Assembly (NCBI GenBank): GCA_964449175.1
Contig: CAYUYH010000055.1
Location: 1-12,759 of the forward strand
DNA from: CAYUYH01 sp964449175
GTDB taxonomy: Bacteria; Planctomycetota; Phycisphaerae; SM23-33
Length of the DNA stretch: 12,759 bases
Direction: 5' to 3'
Part shown: positions 1 through 5,289 of the stretch, piece after piece
How positions within the stretch are numbered: the stretch's first letter is position 1
Layout: every line of letters starts with the position of its first letter
Translations under genes and position numbers: made by a program
The notes under the pieces: generated by a model
Database searches by the model: none
The model's input: the letters and a program-made list of their open reading frames with translations, nothing else
Told to the model about the DNA's origin: nothing

Positions 1-251
1 GCCTTGTGCAGCATCCTCTGCCGCTGACCCTCCAGATCCTTGAGCTCCTCGATCAGCTTCGTTGCCTCGGCATAGGACGCATTGACGCGCTCGGAGACCT
101 GGCGCGTGTAGCGCTCCGAACGCTCGGACACCAGCGTCGCGGCCCCCAGCCCCGTCATCACTACAAGGAACAGCGTCAGGCACAGCACGTTCGCTCGCTG
201 CTGGGCCCTGCGCTTGATGTAGTCTTCCGGCAACAGGTTGATGATACTCAT
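1..251 (-). CDS. pilN: PilN-like type IV pilus inner-membrane assembly protein (3' end outside window)
   Basis: Reading the minus strand from the ATG at 251 gives MSIINLLPEDYIKRRAQQRA, then a hydrophobic segment (about residues 21-40), then a charged, probably coiled-coil stretch rich in Glu, Arg and Lys. About 83 residues are visible before the window edge. A short cytoplasmic N-terminus carrying an INLLP motif, one membrane helix and a periplasmic coiled coil is the PilN layout. In type IV pilus systems the PilN tail binds PilM and its periplasmic part pairs with PilO. The gene lies 10 bases after pilM, and its ribosome binding site (GAGGAG, 7 bases before the ATG) overlaps the pilM stop codon. 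A GspL-like type II secretion protein is a less likely alternative. The identity rests on the N-terminal motif, topology and pilM neighbour, because the rest of the gene is not visible. Confidence 0.85.
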   Translation of the reverse strand, partial: MSIINLLPEDYIKRRAQQRANVLCLTLFLVVMTGLGAATLVSERSERYTRQVSERVNASYAEATKLIEELKDLEGQRQRMLHK

Positions 252-257
252 GTGTCG

Positions 258-264
258 CTCCTCA
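258..264 (-). promoter_or_regulatory. pilN ribosome binding site embedded in the pilM stop codon
   Basis: On the minus strand TGAGGAG contains both the pilM stop codon TGA (264-262) and a strong Shine-Dalgarno sequence for pilN, whose ATG starts at 251. A ribosome terminating on pilM therefore sits on the pilN initiation site, which suggests translational coupling and fixed stoichiometry of the two partner proteins. Confidence 0.75.
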
Positions 265-1350
265 AGCCGCGACGGTCGGGCCTAGGCTCAGGCCCACCGC
301 CACCGCCCAGGCGGGCTGCGGGTGGCGCCAGTCCAGTTTCGGATCAACTCCGGCGCCGTCCGACCGCCTCATCCGCACCAATGGGTCGCCGATCTGCGAG
401 GGCAGGTTCAGTCTCTGTGCAATCGCCTGGCAGAGCCGCTTGTCGTAGGCCTGGCCGCCCACGAAGATGGCCCTGTCCACGCCCTGGCTCCTGAACACCG
501 ACTCGTAGTACCTCAGGCACTGCGTCATCTCGTCGGCGATGTTCTTGAGTGTTCTGTCCAGCAAGCGGTAGAGCTCGTCCTCCGCCTGCGGGTTGGTCTT
601 GCCGCTGGCGACGTCCTGTCGAAGGTTGTGAGCGGCCTGGGGAGTGGTCTTCATGCACTCAGCCAAGGCGCAGTCGATCTTCTCCCCGCCGGCGCTCAGA
701 TTGCGGGCGAAGACGATCCTGTTGCCGACCGCTAGGACGAACTGCGTGCTCGTCGCCCCGATGTCGACGAACAGGGTTGTCTTGGCGTTGTCGCTGGCTC
801 GCCGCATGACCCTGGCGAAGCACTCCACGACCGCGCACGCCTCGATGTTCACGCCGATCACGTCGAGCCTGGCCCGAGTGGCCATGTCCAGGTACGACTC
901 GAGCAGCGGCTTGGACACCGCGACGACGACGACCTCCTGCTTCGGCTCGCCGTCGCCGAGGACGTCCCCGGCCACGATGTGCCGGATGACGGCTTGGTCC
1001 ACCGGGTAGGGCAGCTTGCCCTCGATTTCGTCTGCCACCGCCCGTGCCGCGTTCTCGCCGATCAGCTTGGGAATCCGCACGTGCTGGACGAACGTGGCGC
1101 TCGCCGGCAGCGACATGATGCACTTCCGTCCGCCGAAACCTCCCGCGGCCAGCATCTTCCGCACGGCGTCGCCGGTGAAGGCCAGACGCTTCCTTGGGTC
1201 CGTGCGGCAGTCGGACGGCAACTCGACGGACTCAGCCGCCAGAAGCTCGCAACTGTCCTCGACCATCCGAAGCTGTGCCATCTTGATGGTTCGCGAACCG
1301 AGATCGAGCCCGATCGGCAGGTTTCTACCCTTGATGATCTTAATAGACAT
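262..1350 (-). CDS. pilM: PilM, actin-like ATPase of type IV pilus assembly
   Basis: This 362-residue protein has the actin/FtsA-like fold signatures expected of PilM. They are a first phosphate loop IGLDLGSRTIKMAQL (residues 13-27), a second phosphate loop LFVDIGATSTQF (193-204) and an adenosine-type motif AIFVGGQAY (294-302). No signal peptide or membrane segment is seen, which fits a cytoplasmic protein. PilM binds ATP and the N-terminal tail of PilN, linking cytoplasmic motor components to the PilN/PilO inner-membrane platform. Its length matches the usual 350-370 residues. The ATG at 1350 has GGAG six bases upstream (1360-1357). pilN follows immediately and is probably translationally coupled. 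The 160 bases before the start hold a candidate c-di-GMP-I riboswitch and a possible expression platform, so expression is probably tuned by c-di-GMP. Confidence 0.93.
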   Translation of the reverse strand: MSIKIIKGRNLPIGLDLGSRTIKMAQLRMVEDSCELLAAESVELPSDCRTDPRKRLAFTGDAVRKMLAAGGFGGRKCIMSLPASATFVQHVRIPKLIGENAARAVADEIEGKLPYPVDQAVIRHIVAGDVLGDGEPKQEVVVVAVSKPLLESYLDMATRARLDVIGVNIEACAVVECFARVMRRASDNAKTTLFVDIGATSTQFVLAVGNRIVFARNLSAGGEKIDCALAECMKTTPQAAHNLRQDVASGKTNPQAEDELYRLLDRTLKNIADEMTQCLRYYESVFRSQGVDRAIFVGGQAYDKRLCQAIAQRLNLPSQIGDPLVRMRRSDGAGVDPKLDWRHPQPAWAVAVGLSLGPTVAA

Positions 1351-1432
1351 AGCGCGCTCCGGTTATGCCGACGAACCCCGAGGATTGACCCTCGACAGCC
1401 CACAGGCCGAGGGCAGGGAGACTAGTGCAGAC
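1351..1432 (-). promoter_or_regulatory. Probable riboswitch expression platform in the pilM leader
   Basis: Between the aptamer and the pilM ATG, in transcript order, lie a hairpin with a 6-bp CCCTCG/CGAGGG outer stem and a 3-bp inner stem (1413-1389), a 12-base segment CAATCCTCGGGG (1387-1376), and the pilM Shine-Dalgarno GGAG (1360-1357). The 12-base segment is perfectly complementary to CCCCGAGGATTG (1464-1453), which is part of the P3 loop and the 3' arm of P3 in the aptamer. P3 formation and this long-range pairing cannot coexist, which is how an expression platform works. No U-tract follows either hairpin, so translational control or Rho-dependent termination is more likely than intrinsic termination. 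The sequence does not decide whether ligand turns the genes on or off. Confidence 0.55.
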
Positions 1433-1514
1433 AGCGAATGCGGGCAGCGCGACAATCCTCGGGGGACTCGACGCTTTGCGCCCCGGCCTCGCGGCCGGTT
1501 TGCCTTTTTCCGCT
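1433..1514 (-). ncRNA. Candidate c-di-GMP-I (GEMM-I) riboswitch aptamer
   Basis: The minus strand contains GGCAAACC (1504-1497), a perfect 6-bp stem capped by a GCGA GNRA tetraloop (P2, 1498-1483, loop 1492-1489), and GGCGCAAAGC (1482-1473). In the well-studied Vibrio Vc2 aptamer (sequence recalled from memory) the same elements are GGCAAACC, a 16-base GNRA hairpin and GACGCAAAGC. The hairpin length is identical and the conserved core has one mismatch (A43 to G). A P3 hairpin follows (1474-1447), then CTGCC. AGCGGA (1514-1509) can close P1 with TTCGCT (1438-1433). The residue equivalent to Vc2 G20 is G (1504), as in c-di-GMP sensors; cGAMP-sensing members of this class carry A there. A47 (1477) and C44 (1480) are also conserved. 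The aptamer starts 83 bases upstream of pilM, a natural c-di-GMP target. The 3' junction matches the consensus less well than the 5' half. Confidence 0.82.
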
Positions 1515-1534
1515 CTATGGCTCTTCCAGAGTTT

Positions 1535-1564
1535 ACGATACATTTCGCCCATCTTGCCGGCCAA
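1535..1564 (-). promoter_or_regulatory. Possible promoter for the riboswitch-pilM-pilN transcript
   Basis: On the minus strand TTGGCC (1564-1559) and TATCGT (1540-1535) are separated by 18 bases, a loose sigma70-type match. Transcription would start near 1528, about 14 bases before the predicted P1 of the aptamer, which is the spacing expected for a riboswitch leader. Read-through from hemW remains possible, because no convincing terminator with a U-tract was found after it. Confidence 0.35.
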
Positions 1565-1640
1565 TAGGCACTCCGCGCAAGGACTCCATGGGGGTCTTAT
1601 CGGACGGCAGGGGGGGTGGATTAACTACCGAACAGGCCCA

Positions 1641-2831
1641 TCAACGGGCCGAGGCCTCGGCCAGGAACTCGGCCAGAATCGTGTCCGCGGCGAACAGCGC
1701 CCCCCTGGTCAAGCGGATGCGATTTCGGTCCGTCTCGATGGCGCCTATCCGACTGTAGCGACTGAGCGTTTTAGGGAAGATATCAGCGATATCGCGGCCG
1801 TATCGGCTGCGAAAGGCCCGCCTGTCTGCGCCATCTATGAGGCGTAGCGCGAGCATGAGTGTCTCGGCCATGGCGGCCGGGCCGGTCAGCCGCTCGGCCT
1901 GCGAGGGCGGGTCGGCCCCGGCCCGGACGGCGCGGATGTAGGCCTCCACGTCCGGGCGGTTGGTCCGTCGCTCGCCGGCGAGATAGCTGGCCGCCGCCGG
2001 GCCGATGCCCACGTACGGCTCGTTTCGCCAATATGTCAGGTTGTGGCGGCACCGCCGGCCCGGGCGGGCGAAGTTGGATATCTCGTAGTGCTCCAGGCCG
2101 GCCTGTCGGCAGGCGTCGATGGCTGCGAAGTAGCAATCCTTCTGTAGGCCCTCGTCGGCTTCCTGGATTTCGCCGGCGTGCAGCCTACTGCCCAGCGGCG
2201 TGCCGGACTCGATGCTCAGGCAGTAGCAGCTGAGGTGCTCGACGCCCAGCTCCAATGCCGCCGCCAACGACCGCAGCCAGGACTGCATCCCCTGGCCGGG
2301 GATGCCGTAGATCAAGTCGACCGAGATGTTCCCCACGCCGACCAAACGCACCATGTCATAGGCCCGCCGGGCCTGCTCGGGCGTGTGCAGTCTGCCGAGG
2401 AGGGCCAGCTCGTCGGCGTCGAGGGACTGCACGCCCAGCGAGACGCGGTTGACGCCGCAGCCGACCAGCGCCGCGACCATCGGCTCGTCGATCGTGCAGG
2501 GGTTGGCCTCGACCGTGAACTCGGTGTGGCCGTCGGCGTAGCTCCCGGCCGCCGACAGCAGCGACCAGAGCAGGTCGGCCCCCAGCGCGGTGGGCGTGCC
2601 CCCGCCGATGAAAACACTCGCCAGCGGCACGCGCAGGTCGGCGGCTCGGCCTGCCAGCTCCCGCGTGGCGGCGTCGACGTAGGCGGCCAGGCCCCCCCGG
2701 CCGGTCGGCAGCGAGTAGAAGTCGCAGTAGGAGCACTTGGCTAGGCAAAAGGGCACGTGCACGTACAGCGCGGCGGCCGAAGGGCCGGGCGGGTGCGTCC
2801 GTTTTCTCTTGCAGGGTTGCGGACTGGCCAT
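1641..2831 (-). CDS. hemW: HemW-type radical SAM heme chaperone (coproporphyrinogen III oxidase-like)
   Basis: The 396-residue product has the radical SAM cluster motif CLAKCSYCDF near the N-terminus, with C29, C33 and C36 binding a 4Fe-4S cluster, preceded by YVHVPFC. Phe38 sits where true HemN has a further Cys; this is the diagnostic difference for HemW, a heme-binding chaperone rather than an oxygen-independent coproporphyrinogen oxidase. GGGTPTAL, the TVEANP strand and NRVSLGVQSLD are also typical of the family, as is the C-terminal HemN-like domain. Its length is normal (about 380-400 residues). The ATG at 2831 has no clear Shine-Dalgarno sequence and sits at the edge of an AT-rich palindrome, so a leaderless or very short-leader transcript is possible. 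The gene is upstream of pilM on the same strand, with 290 bases between them, and is divergent from the FHA gene. Confidence 0.93.
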   Translation of the reverse strand: MASPQPCKRKRTHPPGPSAAALYVHVPFCLAKCSYCDFYSLPTGRGGLAAYVDAATRELAGRAADLRVPLASVFIGGGTPTALGADLLWSLLSAAGSYADGHTEFTVEANPCTIDEPMVAALVGCGVNRVSLGVQSLDADELALLGRLHTPEQARRAYDMVRLVGVGNISVDLIYGIPGQGMQSWLRSLAAALELGVEHLSCYCLSIESGTPLGSRLHAGEIQEADEGLQKDCYFAAIDACRQAGLEHYEISNFARPGRRCRHNLTYWRNEPYVGIGPAAASYLAGERRTNRPDVEAYIRAVRAGADPPSQAERLTGPAAMAETLMLALRLIDGADRRAFRSRYGRDIADIFPKTLSRYSRIGAIETDRNRIRLTRGALFAADTILAEFLAEASAR

Positions 2832-2836
2832 AGAAT
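2809..2836 (+). promoter_or_regulatory. Possible sigma70-type promoter for the FHA gene
   Basis: TTGCAG (2809-2814) and TAGAAT (2831-2836) are separated by 16 bases. The -10 matches TATAAT at five of six positions; the -35 match is only partial. Transcription would start near 2843, ahead of both candidate FHA start codons. The -10 is one arm of a palindrome whose other arm reads TAGAAT on the minus strand. Confidence 0.35.
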
Positions 2837-2845
2837 AGGATTCTA
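2831..2845. repeat. Perfect AT-rich palindrome TAGAAT-AGG-ATTCTA between divergent genes
   Basis: The six-base arms are exact reverse complements around a three-base centre, in an otherwise very GC-rich region. The palindrome abuts the hemW start codon, sharing its first base, and precedes the FHA gene. Each strand reads TAGAAT, close to a -10 box, so it could be a symmetric bidirectional promoter core or an operator. I cannot tell which from the sequence. Confidence 0.5.
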
Positions 2846-2914
2846 CCGGGCCGCGCCGGGCTGGCGGAGATGAGTTCCCGCCCCGGCGTGCCTGATTCCC
2901 AAGACGGCGGCGCC

Positions 2915-3433
2915 ATGGACGTCAAGCTGATCATGTTCAGGACTGACGGCAAACGGAAGGAATTCCCCATCGTCAATCGCTCCGTCACCATAGGCCGGGC
3001 CGAGGGCTGCGACCTGCGCGTGCCGCTGCTGAGCGTCTCCCGGCGCCACTGCCAGATCGCCGTCGAGGACGGCAAGGCCGTCATCAGGGACCTCGGCTCG
3101 TCGAACGGCACGTACGTCAACAACAAGCGGGTCACCGAGCAGCCGCTACAGGGCGGCGACAGGCTCGTGATCGGCCCGATTGTCTTCACCATCCAGATCA
3201 ACGGCCAGCCCGAGGAGGTCCAGTCGCCCAAGTCGCGTGCCGCCAAGCCGGCCGAGCCGTCGTCGGGACTGTCAACCATCACGGCGCCCGCCACCTCCGG
3301 CGACGACACCGGCGCGCCCATCCCCGCCGAGCAAGCCGTTGACCCGATCTCCGATCTGGAAGAGCTCGTAGCCGAGGCGCTCTCCGAAGAGGGCGAAGAC
3401 GAAGAGGAAGACAGCGCCGCCTCGCGCTACTGA
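2915..3433 (+). CDS. FHA-domain protein with acidic C-terminal tail
   Basis: From the ATG at 2915 the product has 172 residues. Residues 4-95 form a forkhead-associated (FHA) domain with the standard phosphothreonine-binding residues: TIGR (G27, R28), SVSRRH (S42, H45) and SSNGTYVN (N64, G65). FHA domains bind phosphothreonine peptides, often on proteins modified by Hanks-type Ser/Thr kinases. After the domain comes a Pro/Ala/Ser-rich linker and then an acidic tail (about 148-167), probably disordered. There is no signal peptide or membrane segment, so the protein is likely cytoplasmic. An in-frame ATG at 2870 would add 15 residues (187 in total), but they are not FHA-like and GGAG directly abuts that codon, so I prefer 2915. 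No kinase or phosphatase is in the window, so the partner is unknown. The gene is divergent from hemW and convergent with ruvX. Confidence 0.88.
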   Translation: MDVKLIMFRTDGKRKEFPIVNRSVTIGRAEGCDLRVPLLSVSRRHCQIAVEDGKAVIRDLGSSNGTYVNNKRVTEQPLQGGDRLVIGPIVFTIQINGQPEEVQSPKSRAAKPAEPSSGLSTITAPATSGDDTGAPIPAEQAVDPISDLEELVAEALSEEGEDEEEDSAASRY

Positions 3434-3477
3434 TCGCTTCCCCCTGCGGCCACCCGCGTAACCCCGCGCCCGTCCGT

Positions 3478-3888
3478 CTACTCCTGCGAGGCCAGGAAGT
3501 CCTGAAGCATGGCAGCCGCGGCCAGCGCATCCTGCCTGGCCCGCCGCTTGCCGCGGGTGAGATAGCCGGCGAGTCTTTCATCGGCGGCGAAGCTGCTCAG
3601 TCGCTCGTCGAAGAGCCGGACCTGCTTGTCGCCGGCCCTGGCCAGGCGCTCAGCCAAGTGGCGGGCGAGGGCGGACTGGCTGCTCTCCGTGCCGTCCATG
3701 TTGAGCGGCAGGCCGACGACGATGCCCCTTGTGGCGTAGTCCCGGGCGAGCTGGAGGATGCGTTCGACGGCTGACTCCGGCGGCTGGGCGGGCACGACTT
3801 CCACCGGCGTGGCGATGTGGTCGTCTGTGCTGCCGACGGCTACGCCCATCCTCCTCGTGCCGTTGTCGATGCCTAGCCAGCGAGTCAT
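3478..3888 (-). CDS. ruvX: RuvX/YqgF-type putative Holliday junction resolvase (pre-16S rRNA nuclease family)
   Basis: Starting at the ATG at 3888 the product has 136 residues, the usual length for YqgF/RuvX. It shows the RNase H-like fold motifs: GIDNGTRRMGVAV (residues 6-18, with catalytic Asp8), VVGLPLNMDGTES (57-69), DERLSS (94-99) and DALAAAAMLQDFL (120-132, with Asp120). In Escherichia coli YqgF is needed for 16S rRNA 5'-end maturation; other homologues cleave branched DNA or RNA. The first motif normally reads GIDyG, and here Tyr is Asn. The open frame continues upstream to 4044, but those 52 residues are low-complexity translation of an intergenic repeat and overlap the neighbouring gene, so they are excluded. 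No clear Shine-Dalgarno sequence precedes the ATG. It follows the guanylyltransferase gene by 77 bases on the same strand. Confidence 0.88.
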   Translation of the reverse strand: MTRWLGIDNGTRRMGVAVGSTDDHIATPVEVVPAQPPESAVERILQLARDYATRGIVVGLPLNMDGTESSQSALARHLAERLARAGDKQVRLFDERLSSFAADERLAGYLTRGKRRARQDALAAAAMLQDFLASQE

Positions 3889-3892
3889 TTCA

Positions 3893-3936
3893 ATTGCGGA
3901 CTGTGGATTGCGGATTGAACAGCAGGGACCAGGGAC
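3893..3936. repeat. Degenerate short tandem repeats in the ruvX-manC spacer
   Basis: ATTGCGGA occurs twice 14 bases apart (3893-3900 and 3907-3914), each copy starting a roughly 14-base unit of G, T and A-rich sequence. It is followed by an exact tandem CAGGGAC CAGGGAC (3923-3936). Read through on the minus strand it encodes a RNPQSAI peptide, a phrase I recall from spurious proteins of many environmental bacteria, where it marks non-coding intergenic repeats. No function is assigned. Confidence 0.5.
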
Positions 3937-3965
3937 TGGCCAGGAGTGCGGGCGATCCGGCGTCC

Positions 3966-5039
3966 CTATACATACTTGTCTCCGTACTTCCGCCTGAGGG
4001 CCTGGACCAGTTCCTTGAGGCGTTGCGAGTCGGCCTTGTTGCACACCAGCGTCGCGTCGGGCGAGTGCACGATTATGCAGTCGTCCATGCCCAGCACGGC
4101 CAGCAGGTGCTCGTCCTCGGTGACGATGATGTTGCGGAAGCTGTCGACGACGGCGGTGCTGGTCGCCACGATCGCGTTGCCGGCCTCGTCCAAGTCCACG
4201 ATGTTCTCGACCGCCGGCCAGGATCCCACGTCAAGCCACTCGCACTTCAGCTCCACCATCAGCACCCTGGCGGCCTTCTCCATCACGGCGAAGTCGATGC
4301 TGATCTTCTCCAGGTGCGGGTAGGTGTCTCGCAGGATTTGGCCGTATTCCCGCCCCTCGCCGGCGGCCGCCATGACCGGGGCAAGTCGGGATATCGACTC
4401 CGGCAGGTACTGCTCCAGGGCGTCCCGGATGGTCGCGACCTTCCAGACGAACATGCCGCTGTTCCAGTAATGCTGGCCGCTCTCGACGTATCTGCGGGCG
4501 GCGTGGCGGTCGGGCTTCTCCTTGAAGGCCAGCACCTCCCGCGTGCCGTTGGCCACAGTCTGGCTGCAATGGATGTATCCCAGTCCGGTGTGCGGCCAGG
4601 TCGGGTGGATGCCGAAGGTCACCAGCGCGTCGGTGTATTTCTCGGCCGCTTCGCAGGCGGTCCGCACGGCGTCGGCGAAGACGGACACCGGGCGGATCAC
4701 GTGGTCGGCTGTGAACACAGCCATGGTTGCGTCCTCGTCGCGGGCGGCCAGCAGTTGAGCTGCCAGGGCGACGGCGTTGGCGGTGTCGCGCCCCTCCGGC
4801 TCGCCGACGATGTTCTCTCGCGGCAGTTGCGGCAGGGCTGCGGATATCTGGTCGGCGTACTCGGCATTGGCGACGACGAGTATGTTGGCGCAGTCGAACA
4901 GACCGTCCAGCCTCTCGACCGCCAGCTCCAACAGGCTCTTGCCGCGGATGAGGGGAAGAAGCTGCTTAGGCCTGCCGAGACGACTCAGCGGCCAGAGCCG
5001 CGTGCCCGCCCCTCCGGCCATGATGACGGCGTAGCGCAT
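3966..5039 (-). CDS. manC: Mannose-1-phosphate guanylyltransferase (GDP-mannose synthesis), single-domain form
   Basis: This 357-residue nucleotidyltransferase makes GDP-mannose from GTP and mannose-1-phosphate, feeding mannosylated glycans or GDP-fucose-type sugars. The signature loop is MAGGAGTRLWPLSRLGRPKQ (residues 7-26), with the pyrophosphorylase Arg14 and Lys25. Further family motifs are EPEGRDT (80-86), FTADHVI (109-115), TGLGYI (151-156), FKEKPD (172-177) and WNSGMF (192-197). The length matches bacterial enzymes that lack the C-terminal cupin isomerase domain of bifunctional ManC/AlgA. The ATG at 5039 is preceded by GGAG with a 7-base gap; a TTG directly in front (5042) is a poorer start. 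The gene follows uvrA by 250 bases and precedes ruvX by 77 bases. No other sugar-nucleotide gene is nearby, so the destination glycan is unknown. Confidence 0.92.
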   Translation of the reverse strand: MRYAVIMAGGAGTRLWPLSRLGRPKQLLPLIRGKSLLELAVERLDGLFDCANILVVANAEYADQISAALPQLPRENIVGEPEGRDTANAVALAAQLLAARDEDATMAVFTADHVIRPVSVFADAVRTACEAAEKYTDALVTFGIHPTWPHTGLGYIHCSQTVANGTREVLAFKEKPDRHAARRYVESGQHYWNSGMFVWKVATIRDALEQYLPESISRLAPVMAAAGEGREYGQILRDTYPHLEKISIDFAVMEKAARVLMVELKCEWLDVGSWPAVENIVDLDEAGNAIVATSTAVVDSFRNIIVTEDEHLLAVLGMDDCIIVHSPDATLVCNKADSQRLKELVQALRRKYGDKYV

Positions 5040-5289
5040 CAATTGTCTCCAGGAATGTCCCTACCTTGTCCGCATGTCTAAGCGGGTCGTGCGACAGACG
5101 GCTGTTGCTCCTTGGACTCTGTTTGCATTGCTCGGCCGCGTTGGCCGGGGCCGCCGGCAGGGCAAACGGCCGCCTTGCCTGCCAAGGTCATCAAATCGGC
5201 AATACTGGCGAAGCTATACCAGCCTAATTCTGGCCGGCCTGCCGGGCGCTGGCTACGGTTTTCCGCCGGCAATTGTCGGAATCCGCGCC
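5040..5289. other. uvrA-manC intergenic region with two hairpins, no gene recognised
   Basis: Two imperfect inverted repeats are visible. TTCCG/CGGAA (5261-5281) begins 9 bases after the uvrA stop. GGCAGG-CAA pairs with TTGCCTGCC around a GC-rich loop (5156-5183). Neither is followed by a U-tract, so they are only weak terminator candidates. Short minus-strand reading frames here (for example ending at 5078) lack recognisable domains and are not called. The manC ribosome binding site lies at the left end. A manC promoter probably lies here but I could not pick one with confidence. Confidence 0.4.

Noticed and set aside
1340..1564. Minus-strand 74-residue open frame ahead of pilM
   Set aside because: It covers the candidate riboswitch, has no domain or good ribosome binding site, overlaps the pilM start, and its composition is that of translated structured leader RNA.
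1635..1650. GGCCC/GGGCC inverted repeat at the hemW stop codon as a terminator
   Set aside because: The stem is only five base pairs and no U-tract follows on the minus strand.
2356..3321. Minus-strand 321-codon frame spanning the FHA gene and part of hemW
   Set aside because: It runs antisense to a clear FHA domain and out of frame with hemW, and has no domain of its own.
5156..5183. A second GEMM-like site because of GGGCAAACGG on the plus strand between uvrA and manC
   Set aside because: There is no GACGCAAAGC-like segment and no GNRA-capped P2; the bases are explained by a simple inverted repeat.
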